Assembly (NCBI GenBank): GCA_023458415.1
Contig: JAEWZO010000026.1
Span: 62,001-126,000, forward strand
Source of the DNA: Bacteroidota bacterium
Lineage (GTDB): Bacteria > Bacteroidota > Bacteroidia > Flavobacteriales > Weeksellaceae
Direction of reading: 5' to 3'
Length of the DNA: 64,000 nt
Shown: piece after piece, positions 24,112 to 31,635 of the stretch
Layout of the letters: each line of letters opens with the position of its first letter
How positions within the stretch are numbered: the stretch's first letter is position 1
Translations under genes and position numbers: made by a program
Notes under the pieces: model-generated
The model's input: only the letters and a program-made list of their open reading frames with translations
What the model was told of the DNA's origin: nothing
Database searches by the model: none

Positions 24112-24927
24112 ATGTCTGTAAATTCAGAAATTAAGAAAATTACCACCGAGACTTTGCGAAAAATGAAATTCGACAAAGAGAAAATCACGATGCTTACTGC
24201 ATACGATTTCACGAGTGCAAAAATGGTGGATGCAGGCGGAATTGATGCCATTTTGGTAGGAGATTCTGCAGCCAATGTGATGGCCGGTCACGAAACAACG
24301 CTTCCGATTACTTTGGAGCAGATGATTTATCACACGCAGTGCGTTATCAGAGGAGTAGACCGTGCTTTAGTAGTGGCGGATCTTCCTTTCGGAACTTACC
24401 AGAGTAATCCTGAAAAAGCTTTGGATTCAGCGGTAAGAATGATGAAAGAAGGAGGTGCACACGCAATTAAAATAGAAGGTGGCGCTGAAATTGAAAAATC
24501 GATAAAAAAAATAGTCAATGCAGGTATTCCTGTTATGGGACATTTAGGTTTAACGCCACAAAGTATTTATCAGTTTGGTACTTATAAAGTTCGTGCGAAA
24601 GAAGATGAAGAAGCTGAAAAACTGTTGAATGATGCTAAATTAATAGAGAACCTGGGTTGCTTTGCATTGGTGCTTGAAAAAATTCCTGCTGATTTGGCGA
24701 AGAAAGTTTCCGAAAGTATTTCCATTCCAACCATTGGAATTGGTGCCGGACCAGATTGCGACGGACAGGTTTTGGTGTACCATGATATGATTGGGATGAA
24801 CAAAGGTTTCTCACCAAAATTTTTGAGAAGATATCTTGATCTTTATACTGAAATTACGGGTGCTGTTTCACAATATGTTCAGGATGTAAAATCTGTAAAT
24901 TTCCCGAACGATAAAGAAAGTTACTAA
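24112..24927 (+). CDS. panB: 3-methyl-2-oxobutanoate hydroxymethyltransferase
   Basis: A 271-residue TIM-barrel enzyme that makes ketopantoate from 2-oxoisovalerate and methylenetetrahydrofolate, the first committed step of pantothenate and CoA synthesis. Conserved segments are MLTAYDFTSAKMVD, ILVGDSAANVMAGHETT, VVADLPFGTYQ, HAIKIEGG and MGHLGLTPQS, together providing the Mg-binding Asp/Glu residues. It follows the Crp/Fnr gene after 21 bases and overlaps the next ORF by one base (TAATG). Confidence 0.96.
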   Translation: MSVNSEIKKITTETLRKMKFDKEKITMLTAYDFTSAKMVDAGGIDAILVGDSAANVMAGHETTLPITLEQMIYHTQCVIRGVDRALVVADLPFGTYQSNPEKALDSAVRMMKEGGAHAIKIEGGAEIEKSIKKIVNAGIPVMGHLGLTPQSIYQFGTYKVRAKEDEEAEKLLNDAKLIENLGCFALVLEKIPADLAKKVSESISIPTIGIGAGPDCDGQVLVYHDMIGMNKGFSPKFLRRYLDLYTEITGAVSQYVQDVKSVNFPNDKESY

Positions 24928-25253
24928 TGAGAAATACTCAAACTATACAGGGACTTTTATCCATCGGTGCGCTGATTTGTCTGCTTGCCGGATGGTTTAA
25001 TTTTTTTAGTCCGGAGATCAATGATTTCCTTTATCAGAGAATGTTTTACGCGCTTATTGGACTGAGTTTCTTTTTTCAGGCTCCAACTTTGGCTAACCGC
25101 AATTATCTTTATCCAATGTATATTGCTGCTGCACTTTGTATCATTGGCGCTTTTTTGCCTTTCGACTCCAGATTTGCCGTCATAAAAACAATCGGGCTTT
25201 TTGGCGGGGTCCTTATTTCGCTTTTTAACCGTCCGAAACCAATGCGACAATAA
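24927..25253 (+). CDS. Small membrane protein (DUF4293-like size and topology), function unknown
   Basis: A 108-residue protein with about four hydrophobic helices (about residues 8-27, 35-52, 60-78 and 83-100) and a short basic C terminus. Start and panB stop overlap as TAATG, so translation is probably coupled. I do not recognise a motif that gives a function; the family hint is from general appearance only. A terminator follows. Confidence 0.75.
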   Translation: MRNTQTIQGLLSIGALICLLAGWFNFFSPEINDFLYQRMFYALIGLSFFFQAPTLANRNYLYPMYIAAALCIIGAFLPFDSRFAVIKTIGLFGGVLISLFNRPKPMRQ

Positions 25254-25277
25254 AACAACATTTAAAATAAAATATAT

Positions 25278-25310
25278 TTCCCCGAAACTTCTGCTTCGGG
25301 GAATTTTTTT
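25278..25310 (+). terminator. Rho-independent terminator after the panB operon
   Basis: Stem TTCCCCGAA / TTCGGGGAA with an 8-base loop and T7 tail. Confidence 0.9.
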
Positions 25311-25326
25311 GCCAAAGCATAATCCT

Positions 25327-25334
25327 TATTTTTG
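25327..25334 (+). promoter_or_regulatory. -7 element (TATTTTTG) for trpS
   Basis: Exact TAnnTTTG match 21 bases before the ATG at 25356. Confidence 0.65.
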
Positions 25335-25355
25335 CAGGATAAATTATACAATTAC

Positions 25356-26324
25356 ATGTCAAGAATACTTACCGGAATTCAGGCAACGGGTACACCTCAC
25401 TTAGGAAATCTATTGGGCGCAATTATTCCCGCTATCGAGCTTTCCAAAAATCCTGAAAACGAGTCTTTTCTTTTTATTGCTAATATGCATTCTCTTACGC
25501 TGATAAAAAATGCGGAAGAACTGAAGAAAAACACCTACGAAATTGCCGCTGCGTGGCTTGCTTGTGGACTGGATACTGAGAAAACTTATTTCTACAGACA
25601 AAGCGATATCGCAGAAGTTTGTGAGCTTTCCTGGTATCTTTCGTGCTTTTTTCCGTATTCAAGACTGCAGTTGGCGCATTCGTTTAAAGACAAAGCCGAC
25701 CGTTTGGAAGATGTAAATGCCGGACTTTTTACTTATCCGGTTTTGATGGCAGCCGATATTTTGTTATACGACGCAGAAGTTGTTCCTGTGGGGAAAGATC
25801 AGCTTCAGCATTTGGAAATGGCGCGCGATATGGGATCCCGTTTTAATCATCAGATGGGTGAAGTTTTTGTGCTTCCTCAAGCTGAACTTCAACAGGATAC
25901 GAAGTATGTTCCGGGAACTGACGGAAATAAAATGTCGAAATCTAGAGGAAATATCATCAATATTTTCCTTCCAGAGAAGCAGCTGAAAAAGCAGATTATG
26001 GCGATCGAAACAGATTCTACACCGCTGGAAGATCCGAAAGATCCGGAAACTGATAAAGTTTTCGCATTGTATGAATTGGTTGCCACACCGGAGCAGACTG
26101 AAGTTTTGAGACAGAAATATCTTGCCGGAAATTTTGGTTACGGTCATGCGAAAACGGAACTTCTGAACCTTATTCTGGAGCGTTTTAAAACTGAAAGAGA
26201 GAAATTCGATTATTACATGAACAACCTTCCGGAGTTGGATGCTAAGCTGAACGAGGGCGCGGAAAAAACAAGAAAAATTGCTGTAGAAACCCTGAAGCGT
26301 GTTCGCGAAAGTTTGGGAATGTAA
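25356..26324 (+). CDS. trpS: Tryptophanyl-tRNA synthetase
   Basis: A 322-residue class I aminoacyl-tRNA synthetase that charges tRNA-Trp. The HIGH-like motif appears as GTPHLGNLLGA near the N terminus (about residues 11-21) and KMSKS as GNKMSKSRGN at about residue 190. The start MSRILTGIQATG is the usual family start; an upstream in-frame codon at 25332 falls in the promoter. Flanked by its own promoter and a strong terminator. Confidence 0.97.
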   Translation: MSRILTGIQATGTPHLGNLLGAIIPAIELSKNPENESFLFIANMHSLTLIKNAEELKKNTYEIAAAWLACGLDTEKTYFYRQSDIAEVCELSWYLSCFFPYSRLQLAHSFKDKADRLEDVNAGLFTYPVLMAADILLYDAEVVPVGKDQLQHLEMARDMGSRFNHQMGEVFVLPQAELQQDTKYVPGTDGNKMSKSRGNIINIFLPEKQLKKQIMAIETDSTPLEDPKDPETDKVFALYELVATPEQTEVLRQKYLAGNFGYGHAKTELLNLILERFKTEREKFDYYMNNLPELDAKLNEGAEKTRKIAVETLKRVRESLGM

Positions 26325-26349
26325 CTGTGCGAAAAAAAATGATAAATGA

Positions 26350-26380
26350 AAAATCCTTTCAACTGAAAGGATTTTTTTTT
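26350..26380 (+). terminator. Rho-independent terminator after trpS
   Basis: Perfect 10-bp stem AAATCCTTTC / GAAAGGATTT with loop AACT and a T-run; lies between convergent genes. Confidence 0.88.
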
Positions 26381-26382
26381 AT

Positions 26383-26872
26383 TTAGATGGGTTCGTCTTC
26401 ACGCGACATCTGTTGCTTCTGTTCTGGAGTAAGATTCATGTCTTCCAGAGTCTTTTCACGGTTGGGTTTCAAGATTACAAAATATAGAATCATTATTGCA
26501 GCAACCGCAAGAAAAAACAAATTTCCTGAACATATAAAAAATTGCCGACAACATAGCTGGAATTTCCACAACAACATATCTTGCCAAAATGGCTCCGCTG
26601 ATTTTCTGTAATTTCAAATTCAACGGTAGGTTTTTATCAATTTTTGAAGCTGTTTTCCGATAAATTACGCCACTTAGAAAAAATCCCAACGCTGCCAGAA
26701 CCAAAGAAACAAGAATAAGAGGGCTGGAAAAGTCGGCGTTGAAACCAGTGCTTTCCATCATAAAATAAAAGATGGCAACAAAGGACAGCAGTCCAAACAA
26801 GAGGCCCAGGAAAATGATGTTTACTGAGGCGAAAAAGTTTTTTGGGGTTGTCTTTACTGTTTTGTTTTGCAT
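26383..26872 (-). pseudogene. Four-helix membrane protein gene split by a frameshift
   Basis: Two overlapping minus-strand frames, 26456-26872 (138 codons) and 26383-26577 (64 codons), join into one plausible protein if a single base is removed at the A6/T6 run 26536-26541. The repaired protein of 162 residues has four helices; the third and fourth are continuous only after repair, and the C terminus (about NREKTLEDMNLTPEQKQQMS) becomes in frame. As written, the first frame ends in an unrelated Cys-rich tail. Either a real inactivating indel, a homopolymer read error, or slippage-based expression. Function unknown; it overlaps nothing and sits 2 bases after the nucleotidase gene. Confidence 0.75.
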
Positions 26873-26874
26873 GT

Positions 26875-27573
26875 TTAGTAGAGTTTTTTAATTTCAGAAA
26901 GGTGTTTGATGACGGTTACGTTTTCGGCTTCATAATTATCATTAAAAACATCGAAAAAAACGGCAGGCATGCCGAAAGCAAGTCCACCTTCAACGTCGGC
27001 AATCCAGTCGTCGCCAATTATTACTGAGTTTTCTTTCGTGGCTCCGGATTTTTTCATTGCGTACTCAAAAATTTCCGGCTGCGGTTTTCTGATGTTGATT
27101 TCGTCTGCAGAAGTGATGGTCTCGAAATAATTCTTAATACCCGACAGTTCACATTTTCGGTAGGTAACCTCTTCGAAGCCGTTGGAAAGAACATGGAGCG
27201 TATATTTTTTTTCAGCGAGATATTCCAACAAATCAAAAGCGCCGTCAACAAGTTCGTTATGGCTTAAGATTTCGTCCAGGAAATTAAGCTCGAAAGTTTC
27301 GGCAAGTTCCTGGTCATCAATTCCGAAAAACTGAAAAGAATCCTGAAAACGGTGGTTGCGGATATAATCTTTGTCAATTTTCCCATCGCGAATTAAAGCC
27401 CAAAGATTTTCATTGATGGTAAAATATTCTTTGTGGAACTCTTCGAAACCGATATGGTATTTTTCCTGAACCTTTTGGCGGGTAAAAATGTCTTTTAAAG
27501 TGAAGTAAGCATTTTTGCGGTGATCCCAAAGTGTATTGTCGAGATCAAAAAAAATGTGCTGAATGTTTTTCAT
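26875..27573 (-). CDS. yjjG: YjjG-type HAD pyrimidine nucleotidase
   Basis: A 232-residue haloacid dehalogenase-fold phosphatase with motif I FFDLDNTLWDH (about residues 7-17), motif II VLSNGF (about 120), and motif IV IIGDDWIADVEGG near residue 188. The helical cap and overall pattern match YjjG, a nucleoside monophosphatase that removes non-canonical pyrimidine nucleotides. The ATG at 27573 is preferred to the TTG at 27582 because a -7 element overlaps the latter. Shares a transcript with the frameshifted membrane gene. Confidence 0.87.
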   Translation of the reverse strand: MKNIQHIFFDLDNTLWDHRKNAYFTLKDIFTRQKVQEKYHIGFEEFHKEYFTINENLWALIRDGKIDKDYIRNHRFQDSFQFFGIDDQELAETFELNFLDEILSHNELVDGAFDLLEYLAEKKYTLHVLSNGFEEVTYRKCELSGIKNYFETITSADEINIRKPQPEIFEYAMKKSGATKENSVIIGDDWIADVEGGLAFGMPAVFFDVFNDNYEAENVTVIKHLSEIKKLY

Positions 27574-27579
27574 ACAGCA

Positions 27580-27587
27580 CAAAATTA
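27580..27587 (-). promoter_or_regulatory. -7 element (TAATTTTG) for the HAD nucleotidase
   Basis: Exact TAnnTTTG match 6 bases before the ATG at 27573, predicting a leaderless or nearly leaderless transcript. Confidence 0.6.
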
Positions 27588-27600
27588 GGTAAAATTAAGT

Positions 27601-27741
27601 TTAGTTTTTGCAGAGAACGTGGCTTTGGGTTTTGGTATTTACCACGCTGATGCTTTTTGAGAAACTTAATAGGAAACTGATCGTCTGTTTTTTTGGTTTC
27701 AAAAGTTTTTCGTTTAAAGTGTCATTTTTTTTCATAGGCAT
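27601..27741 (-). CDS. Small basic protein downstream of the ECF sigma gene
   Basis: A 46-codon ORF (44 codons if the second ATG at 27735 is used) that fills most of the gap between the nucleotidase and the sigma factor. The product starts MPMKKNDTLNEKLLKPKK and ends SHVLCKN; it is Lys-rich with a central Ser/hydrophobic stretch. No motif recognised. It lies 38 bases after the sigma-factor stop, on the same strand, so the two may be cotranscribed. The reality of this gene rests on position and composition and would need conservation or peptide evidence. Confidence 0.5.
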   Translation of the reverse strand: MPMKKNDTLNEKLLKPKKQTISFLLSFSKSISVVNTKTQSHVLCKN

Positions 27742-27779
27742 GATTGATTTTCACTAAAAACGGAACTTTTTTTTAAATA

Positions 27780-28370
27780 TTATCTCGTTAAGATAATTTT
27801 ATGATTTTCCATAATTTTTCTCAGATTAATTAAAGCGTACCGAACCCGGCCTAAGGTGGTGTTGATACTTGTATCGGTATGGTCTGCGATTTCTTTGAAA
27901 CTCAGTCCGTCAAAAAAACGAAGTTTAATAACTTCCTGTTGATTTTCAGGAAGATAGGTAAGCATAGACAGCAGATCGCTTTGAATTTGTTCGGAAATCA
28001 GATGTTCTTCAATATTCTCTTCGCCGTTTGAGATGAGGTCGAAAATTGAAAATTCTTCGTTGTCGTAGGAGGTTTCGGAAACTTTGATGTTTTTTGCTTT
28101 TACCCTGAAATGGTCGATCACAAGGTTGTGCGCAATTCTTTTGGCCCACAGGATGAATTTTCCTTCATCCTTATAGCGACCTTCTTTCAGCGTTACAATA
28201 ATTTTCATGAATGTATCCTGAAAAATGTCGTTCGCGAGTTCTTCATCCATCAGTTTATAGAAAATGAAGGTATAAAGATCTTTCTGATGCCTTTCGATAA
28301 GTGCTGCAAGAGATTTTTCGCAGCCGTTTTGGTAGTTGGTAATCAGCCAGCTATCGGTTTTTGTTTTCAT
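27780..28370 (-). CDS. RNA polymerase ECF-type sigma factor
   Basis: A 196-residue sigma-70 family factor without regions 1 and 3. Region 2 covers about residues 25-95 (FIFYKLMDEELANDIFQDTF, then WAKRIAHNLVIDHFR for -10 recognition and melting). Region 4 covers about 130-190 with LPENQQEVIKLRFFDGLSFKEIAD and the helix-turn-helix up to LGRVRYALINLRK. No anti-sigma gene is adjacent, so the mode of control is not visible. The upstream gap 28371-28553 contains only an AT-rich region and the short repeat described separately. Confidence 0.92.
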   Translation of the reverse strand: MKTKTDSWLITNYQNGCEKSLAALIERHQKDLYTFIFYKLMDEELANDIFQDTFMKIIVTLKEGRYKDEGKFILWAKRIAHNLVIDHFRVKAKNIKVSETSYDNEEFSIFDLISNGEENIEEHLISEQIQSDLLSMLTYLPENQQEVIKLRFFDGLSFKEIADHTDTSINTTLGRVRYALINLRKIMENHKIILTR

Positions 28371-28401
28371 AACTCACTTCATATCGGTCTGCTGATAACC
28401 T

Positions 28402-28425
28402 TCTGAATTAAAACCTTCAGAATTG
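28402..28425. repeat. Short imperfect repeat (CCTTCTGAATT / CCTTCAGAATT) upstream of the sigma gene
   Basis: Two 11-base copies, one mismatch apart, separated by four A; TTCTGAA and TTCAGAA also form an inverted repeat. It lies about 35-55 bases before the sigma-factor start in the untranslated leader. Possible operator or RNA hairpin; otherwise nothing recognised in 28371-28553. Confidence 0.45.
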
Positions 28426-28553
28426 CCTGTTAGCAGCGGATCATTAATTATAAAGTAGAGTTTGTGCCGATAGATTTACTTTTATATGGGTGGTAAAAAT
28501 AGTAAAAAAGTTAATACTTTGTTAATTTATTTAAAATAATTAATAAAAAATTA

Positions 28554-29045
28554 TTATTTCAATAAGTCATTTAGCATCACGATGGGCAAATTCACTGTGA
28601 AATTAATATTCAGACCTTTTAGTTCTTTTCCGTTCAGCCCTTCCTTGTCGACCGGAATTGCGTAACCGCCGGTAAGGTCAATAATTCCAAATAATGTTAC
28701 GCCAGCTTTTGGAGCAAAATATTTTGTAGTGGCTTCTGCACCCGCCAAAAAATAATACGAGTGATACAGATCAACATTGCGTTCAAAGTTGATGAGAATA
28801 TCGCCCTGAACTTTCGGCATTGCCGCAAACTTTCCATTCACGCTCCCGAAGAGTCCTGCAGCGCCCAAACGGTATATAATATCATCGTTATTCAAGAAAA
28901 GCAGTCTTCCGCCCACTTCTCCAAAACTTTGATTTTGGTACGCATAACCAACGTGAACCATTTTATGCACAGCCATTTGCGCATGAGATAAGGTACTGAA
29001 AAACAGGAGAAAAAATAAACAGAACAGAGACGAGGTCTTCTTCAT
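28554..29045 (-). CDS. Secreted protein with signal peptide, function unknown
   Basis: A 163-residue protein with a clear signal peptide (MKKTSSLFCLFFLLFFSTL, cleavage expected after SHA). The mature part alternates hydrophobic and polar residues as in a small beta-barrel or beta-sandwich (VGYAYQNQSFGEVGGRLLF, YYFLAGAEATTKYFAPKAG) and ends NLPIVMLNDLLK. An upstream Met at 29096 would place 17 extra residues before the signal and is rejected. Probably periplasmic or in the outer membrane. No family recognised. Confidence 0.8.
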   Translation of the reverse strand: MKKTSSLFCLFFLLFFSTLSHAQMAVHKMVHVGYAYQNQSFGEVGGRLLFLNNDDIIYRLGAAGLFGSVNGKFAAMPKVQGDILINFERNVDLYHSYYFLAGAEATTKYFAPKAGVTLFGIIDLTGGYAIPVDKEGLNGKELKGLNINFTVNLPIVMLNDLLK

Positions 29046-29073
29046 AAAGATAGGATAATAATACCTGGCTAAA

Positions 29074-29111
29074 GTTAAAAAAAACTGCTTAATCATTTGA
29101 AAAAGCAGTTT
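29074..29111 (-). terminator. Rho-independent terminator after metK
   Basis: Minus-strand stem AAACTGCTT / AAGCAGTTT with a 12-base loop followed by U-run. Confidence 0.85.
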
Positions 29112-29121
29112 GGAGTTTTTA

Positions 29122-30411
29122 TTAAAGTCCGAATTCTTTTTTGATTTCGTCTACCTTATCCAATTTTTCCCAAGTGAAAAACTCAAGATTTTTTAATGTG
29201 ATAGGATTTCCGTTCTCGTCTTTAACGTTGTTGAAAGTCTTGTCGGCAATATAATGCTCTCTTCCCATGTGACCGTACGAAGCTGTTTCCTGATAAATAG
29301 GATTTCTCAGTTTCAAATTTTGTTCGATGGCATAAGGACGAAGGTCGAAAATTTTTCTGATTCTTTCCGCAATCTCACCGTCGTGAAGATTTATTTTTGA
29401 TGTACCATTAGTGTTAATATACAATCCACACGGTTCTGCAACACCGATCGCATAAGACACCTGCACTAAAACTTCATCTGCAACTCCTGCTGCTACAAGA
29501 TTTTTTGCAATGTGTCTTGTAGCATAAGCCGCGCTTCTATCAACTTTAGACGGGTCTTTTCCAGAGAAAGCTCCACCGCCGTGAGCGCCTTTTCCACCGT
29601 AAGTATCGACAATGATTTTTCTTCCTGTGAGTCCGGTATCACCATGAGGTCCGCCAATAACAAATTTACCGGTTGGGTTGATGTGGTATTTGATCTGATC
29701 GTTAAAGAGTTCCTGAATTTCTCTTTTCTGCGCATTGCGAACTTTAGGAATCAAAATGTCTTTAATGTCTTTTTCAATTTTTTCAAGCATCGCTTTTTCC
29801 TCACCGAATTCGTCATGCTGCGTTGATACAACAATTGAATCAATACGGATCGGTTTGTGATCATCAGAATACTCAATCGTAACCTGTGATTTTGCGTCCG
29901 GACGTAAATATTTTATAGCCGAATTTTCTTTTCTCAGCGCAGAAAGTTCACGCAGAATAGCATGTGCTAAATCCAGAGCAAGTGGCATATAATTGTCGGT
30001 TTCGTTGGTTGCGTAACCAAACATCATTCCCTGATCTCCGGCTCCCTGTGCATTGGCTCTGGTTTCGAAATCGGCATCATCTTTAACGCGGTCTACACCT
30101 TGGTTAATGTCAGGCGACTGCTCGTGGATTGCTGAAATGACACCACACGAATCTCCGTTGAACATATATTCGCTTTTGGTATAGCCAATTCCGTTAATTA
30201 CCTCTCTTGCAATGCTTTGTACATCAAGATAAGCTTCAGATTTCACTTCGCCTGCAAGCACTACCTGTCCGGTTGTTACCAATGTTTCACAGGCAACTTT
30301 TGAACTTGGATCTTTAGCGAGAAAACTGTCGATCAGTGCATCTGAAATCTGATCTGCAACTTTGTCAGGATGCCCTTCTGAAACGGATTCTGACGTAAAT
30401 AAATAAGACAT
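29122..30411 (-). CDS. metK: S-adenosylmethionine synthetase
   Basis: A 429-residue enzyme making S-adenosylmethionine from methionine and ATP. Family signatures include FTSESVSEGHPDKVADQISDA at the N terminus (His for catalysis, Asp for Mg), GAGDQGMMFGYA (about residues 122-133), GGPHGDTGLTGRKI and GGGAFSGKDPSKVDRS (glycine-rich P-loop-like segment). It is slightly longer than the E. coli enzyme (384). A SAM-II-type riboswitch and a start-site-sequestering helix precede it, so product feedback on translation is likely. Confidence 0.97.
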   Translation of the reverse strand: MSYLFTSESVSEGHPDKVADQISDALIDSFLAKDPSSKVACETLVTTGQVVLAGEVKSEAYLDVQSIAREVINGIGYTKSEYMFNGDSCGVISAIHEQSPDINQGVDRVKDDADFETRANAQGAGDQGMMFGYATNETDNYMPLALDLAHAILRELSALRKENSAIKYLRPDAKSQVTIEYSDDHKPIRIDSIVVSTQHDEFGEEKAMLEKIEKDIKDILIPKVRNAQKREIQELFNDQIKYHINPTGKFVIGGPHGDTGLTGRKIIVDTYGGKGAHGGGAFSGKDPSKVDRSAAYATRHIAKNLVAAGVADEVLVQVSYAIGVAEPCGLYINTNGTSKINLHDGEIAERIRKIFDLRPYAIEQNLKLRNPIYQETASYGHMGREHYIADKTFNNVKDENGNPITLKNLEFFTWEKLDKVDEIKKEFGL

Positions 30412-30482
30412 ATTTTCTATTACTTAGTTTAAAAAACCGGGAAAATAATTGGCTGATGCAAACAGATAACGAAATAGAAAAT
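30412..30482 (-). promoter_or_regulatory. metK leader expression platform: 10-bp perfect inverted repeat next to the AUG
   Basis: On the minus strand ATTTTCTATT (30482-30473), just downstream of the riboswitch, is the exact complement of AATAGAAAAT (30421-30412), which directly precedes the metK ATG. Pairing would fold the ribosome-entry region into a helix. Confidence 0.6.
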
Positions 30483-30483
30483 A

Positions 30484-30537
30484 GCGTTTTAGCATTTTTT
30501 ATTGAGGTTGCAATCAGTCAAATTTCTCCTCTGAAAT
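30484..30537 (-). ncRNA. SAM-II-type riboswitch in the metK leader
   Basis: Minus-strand features fit the SAM-II consensus: P1 stem GAGG / CCUC enclosing a loop that ends in GAUUGCAA, followed by the conserved AUAAAAAAUGCUAAAAC stretch. SAM-II typically reads loop...AUUGCAA, P1 3' arm, then AUAAAUGUAGCUAAAA; order, spacing and conserved bases agree here. The -7 element at 30545-30552 would start transcription just before the aptamer. Binding was assigned by pattern recall, not by a covariance search; SAM-V is a close alternative. Confidence 0.8.
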
Positions 30538-30544
30538 TGTGGGG

Positions 30545-30552
30545 CAAATTTA
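30545..30552 (-). promoter_or_regulatory. -7 element (TAAATTTG) for metK
   Basis: Exact TAnnTTTG match placed so that transcription begins immediately upstream of the riboswitch aptamer. Confidence 0.65.
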
Positions 30553-30588
30553 AAGACAATTTACCTAAAGACAAAATATTTCTTGGTC

Positions 30589-31548
30589 TTAACTTTTTTG
30601 CGGACGAATATTAACAAAATCTTCAGCATTTTTATAGAAGCTGAGTTTTTTATGAAGGGAATCTTTCATGAATTTTGTAAGCTCGTCCAGGATTTTTTGC
30701 TTGTAGGTAGGTTTATAATAAATCACGCTGATTTCTCTGTAAGGAAAAGGTTTGCGGAAATGACGGACATTTTTTTTCTGCTCTTTGGAAAGCTGCGATG
30801 CCGCTAATTCCGGAAGAATACTGATGCCACCGATTTTATCCACCATTTGGATAAGCGTACTGATGTTGCCCGCTGTAAAATCCAGATTTTTCGGTTTCAG
30901 TGAATTTTCTTTCAGCTGGCAAATATTTTCAAACTGGGTACGAAGGCAGTTGCCTTCTTCCAGAAGCCAAACTCTCTGAACATTAATTTCCTCCGGAACC
31001 ACGTAACTTTCAGAACTTGAACCTTCAGTTTTTTCTGTAGTATACAGCATCAGTTCTTCATTGAAGAGTAAATCGTGATAAAACTCGCCTGCGCCGTCGT
31101 AAGGTGTGGCGATAATTCCTGCATCAAGCTCACCGGATTTTAAAGACCTTATAATATTATCGGTCGTCATTTCCTTAACGTTCAGTTTAATTTTCGGGTT
31201 GATTTTCAGAAAATCAAAGAGCTCTGCAGGAATGATATAGCTGGAAACAGTTGGGATAATACCAATGTTAATTTTGCCAGCCAAAATATTATTCAGGTAG
31301 CTTGCTTTGTTCCGAAGTTCATTTATAGAATCTATTACTTTTTTGGCCTCGGCAATAATTTCAACTCCTACATCTGTTGTGCGGATTGGGTGCGTTGTGC
31401 GGTCAAATATTTTGACATCCAGTTCGTCCTCAAATTTCTGTATCATTGCACTGAGCGTTGGCTGAGTAATGAAACACGCCTGTGCTGCATTTCCAAAATG
31501 TTTGTATTTGTCTACGGCAATTAGATATTCGAGTTGCTGAATGTTCAT
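30589..31548 (-). CDS. oxyR: OxyR-type LysR family peroxide-sensing regulator
   Basis: A 319-residue LysR-type regulator. The N-terminal winged helix (about residues 1-60, MNIQQLEYLIAVDKYKHFGN, AQACFITQPTLSAMIQKFE) binds DNA; the C-terminal effector domain carries Cys201 and Cys210 within EGNCLRTQFENICQ, the same nine-residue spacing and context as the redox Cys199/Cys208 of E. coli OxyR. It should form a disulfide on peroxide exposure and activate antioxidant genes. Divergent from the catalase gene across an 87-base promoter region, the expected target. Confidence 0.93.
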   Translation of the reverse strand: MNIQQLEYLIAVDKYKHFGNAAQACFITQPTLSAMIQKFEDELDVKIFDRTTHPIRTTDVGVEIIAEAKKVIDSINELRNKASYLNNILAGKINIGIIPTVSSYIIPAELFDFLKINPKIKLNVKEMTTDNIIRSLKSGELDAGIIATPYDGAGEFYHDLLFNEELMLYTTEKTEGSSSESYVVPEEINVQRVWLLEEGNCLRTQFENICQLKENSLKPKNLDFTAGNISTLIQMVDKIGGISILPELAASQLSKEQKKNVRHFRKPFPYREISVIYYKPTYKQKILDELTKFMKDSLHKKLSFYKNAEDFVNIRPQKS

Positions 31549-31568
31549 ATCATTTATATTATCTATCG

Positions 31569-31576
31569 CAAATATA
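31569..31576 (-). promoter_or_regulatory. -7 element (TATATTTG) for oxyR
   Basis: Exact TAnnTTTG match, 20 bases before the oxyR ATG, back to back with the katA promoter. Confidence 0.6.
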
Positions 31577-31607
31577 AACTTTTTACCTTGAAGTAATTAT
31601 AATTTAA

Positions 31608-31615
31608 TAAATTTG
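31608..31615 (+). promoter_or_regulatory. -7 element (TAAATTTG) for the catalase gene
   Basis: Exact TAnnTTTG match 20 bases before the ATG at 31636; a TTG at 31588-31590 is in the range of the -33 element. Confidence 0.6.
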
Positions 31616-31635
31616 AGTAACCAAAAAGTATTGTT

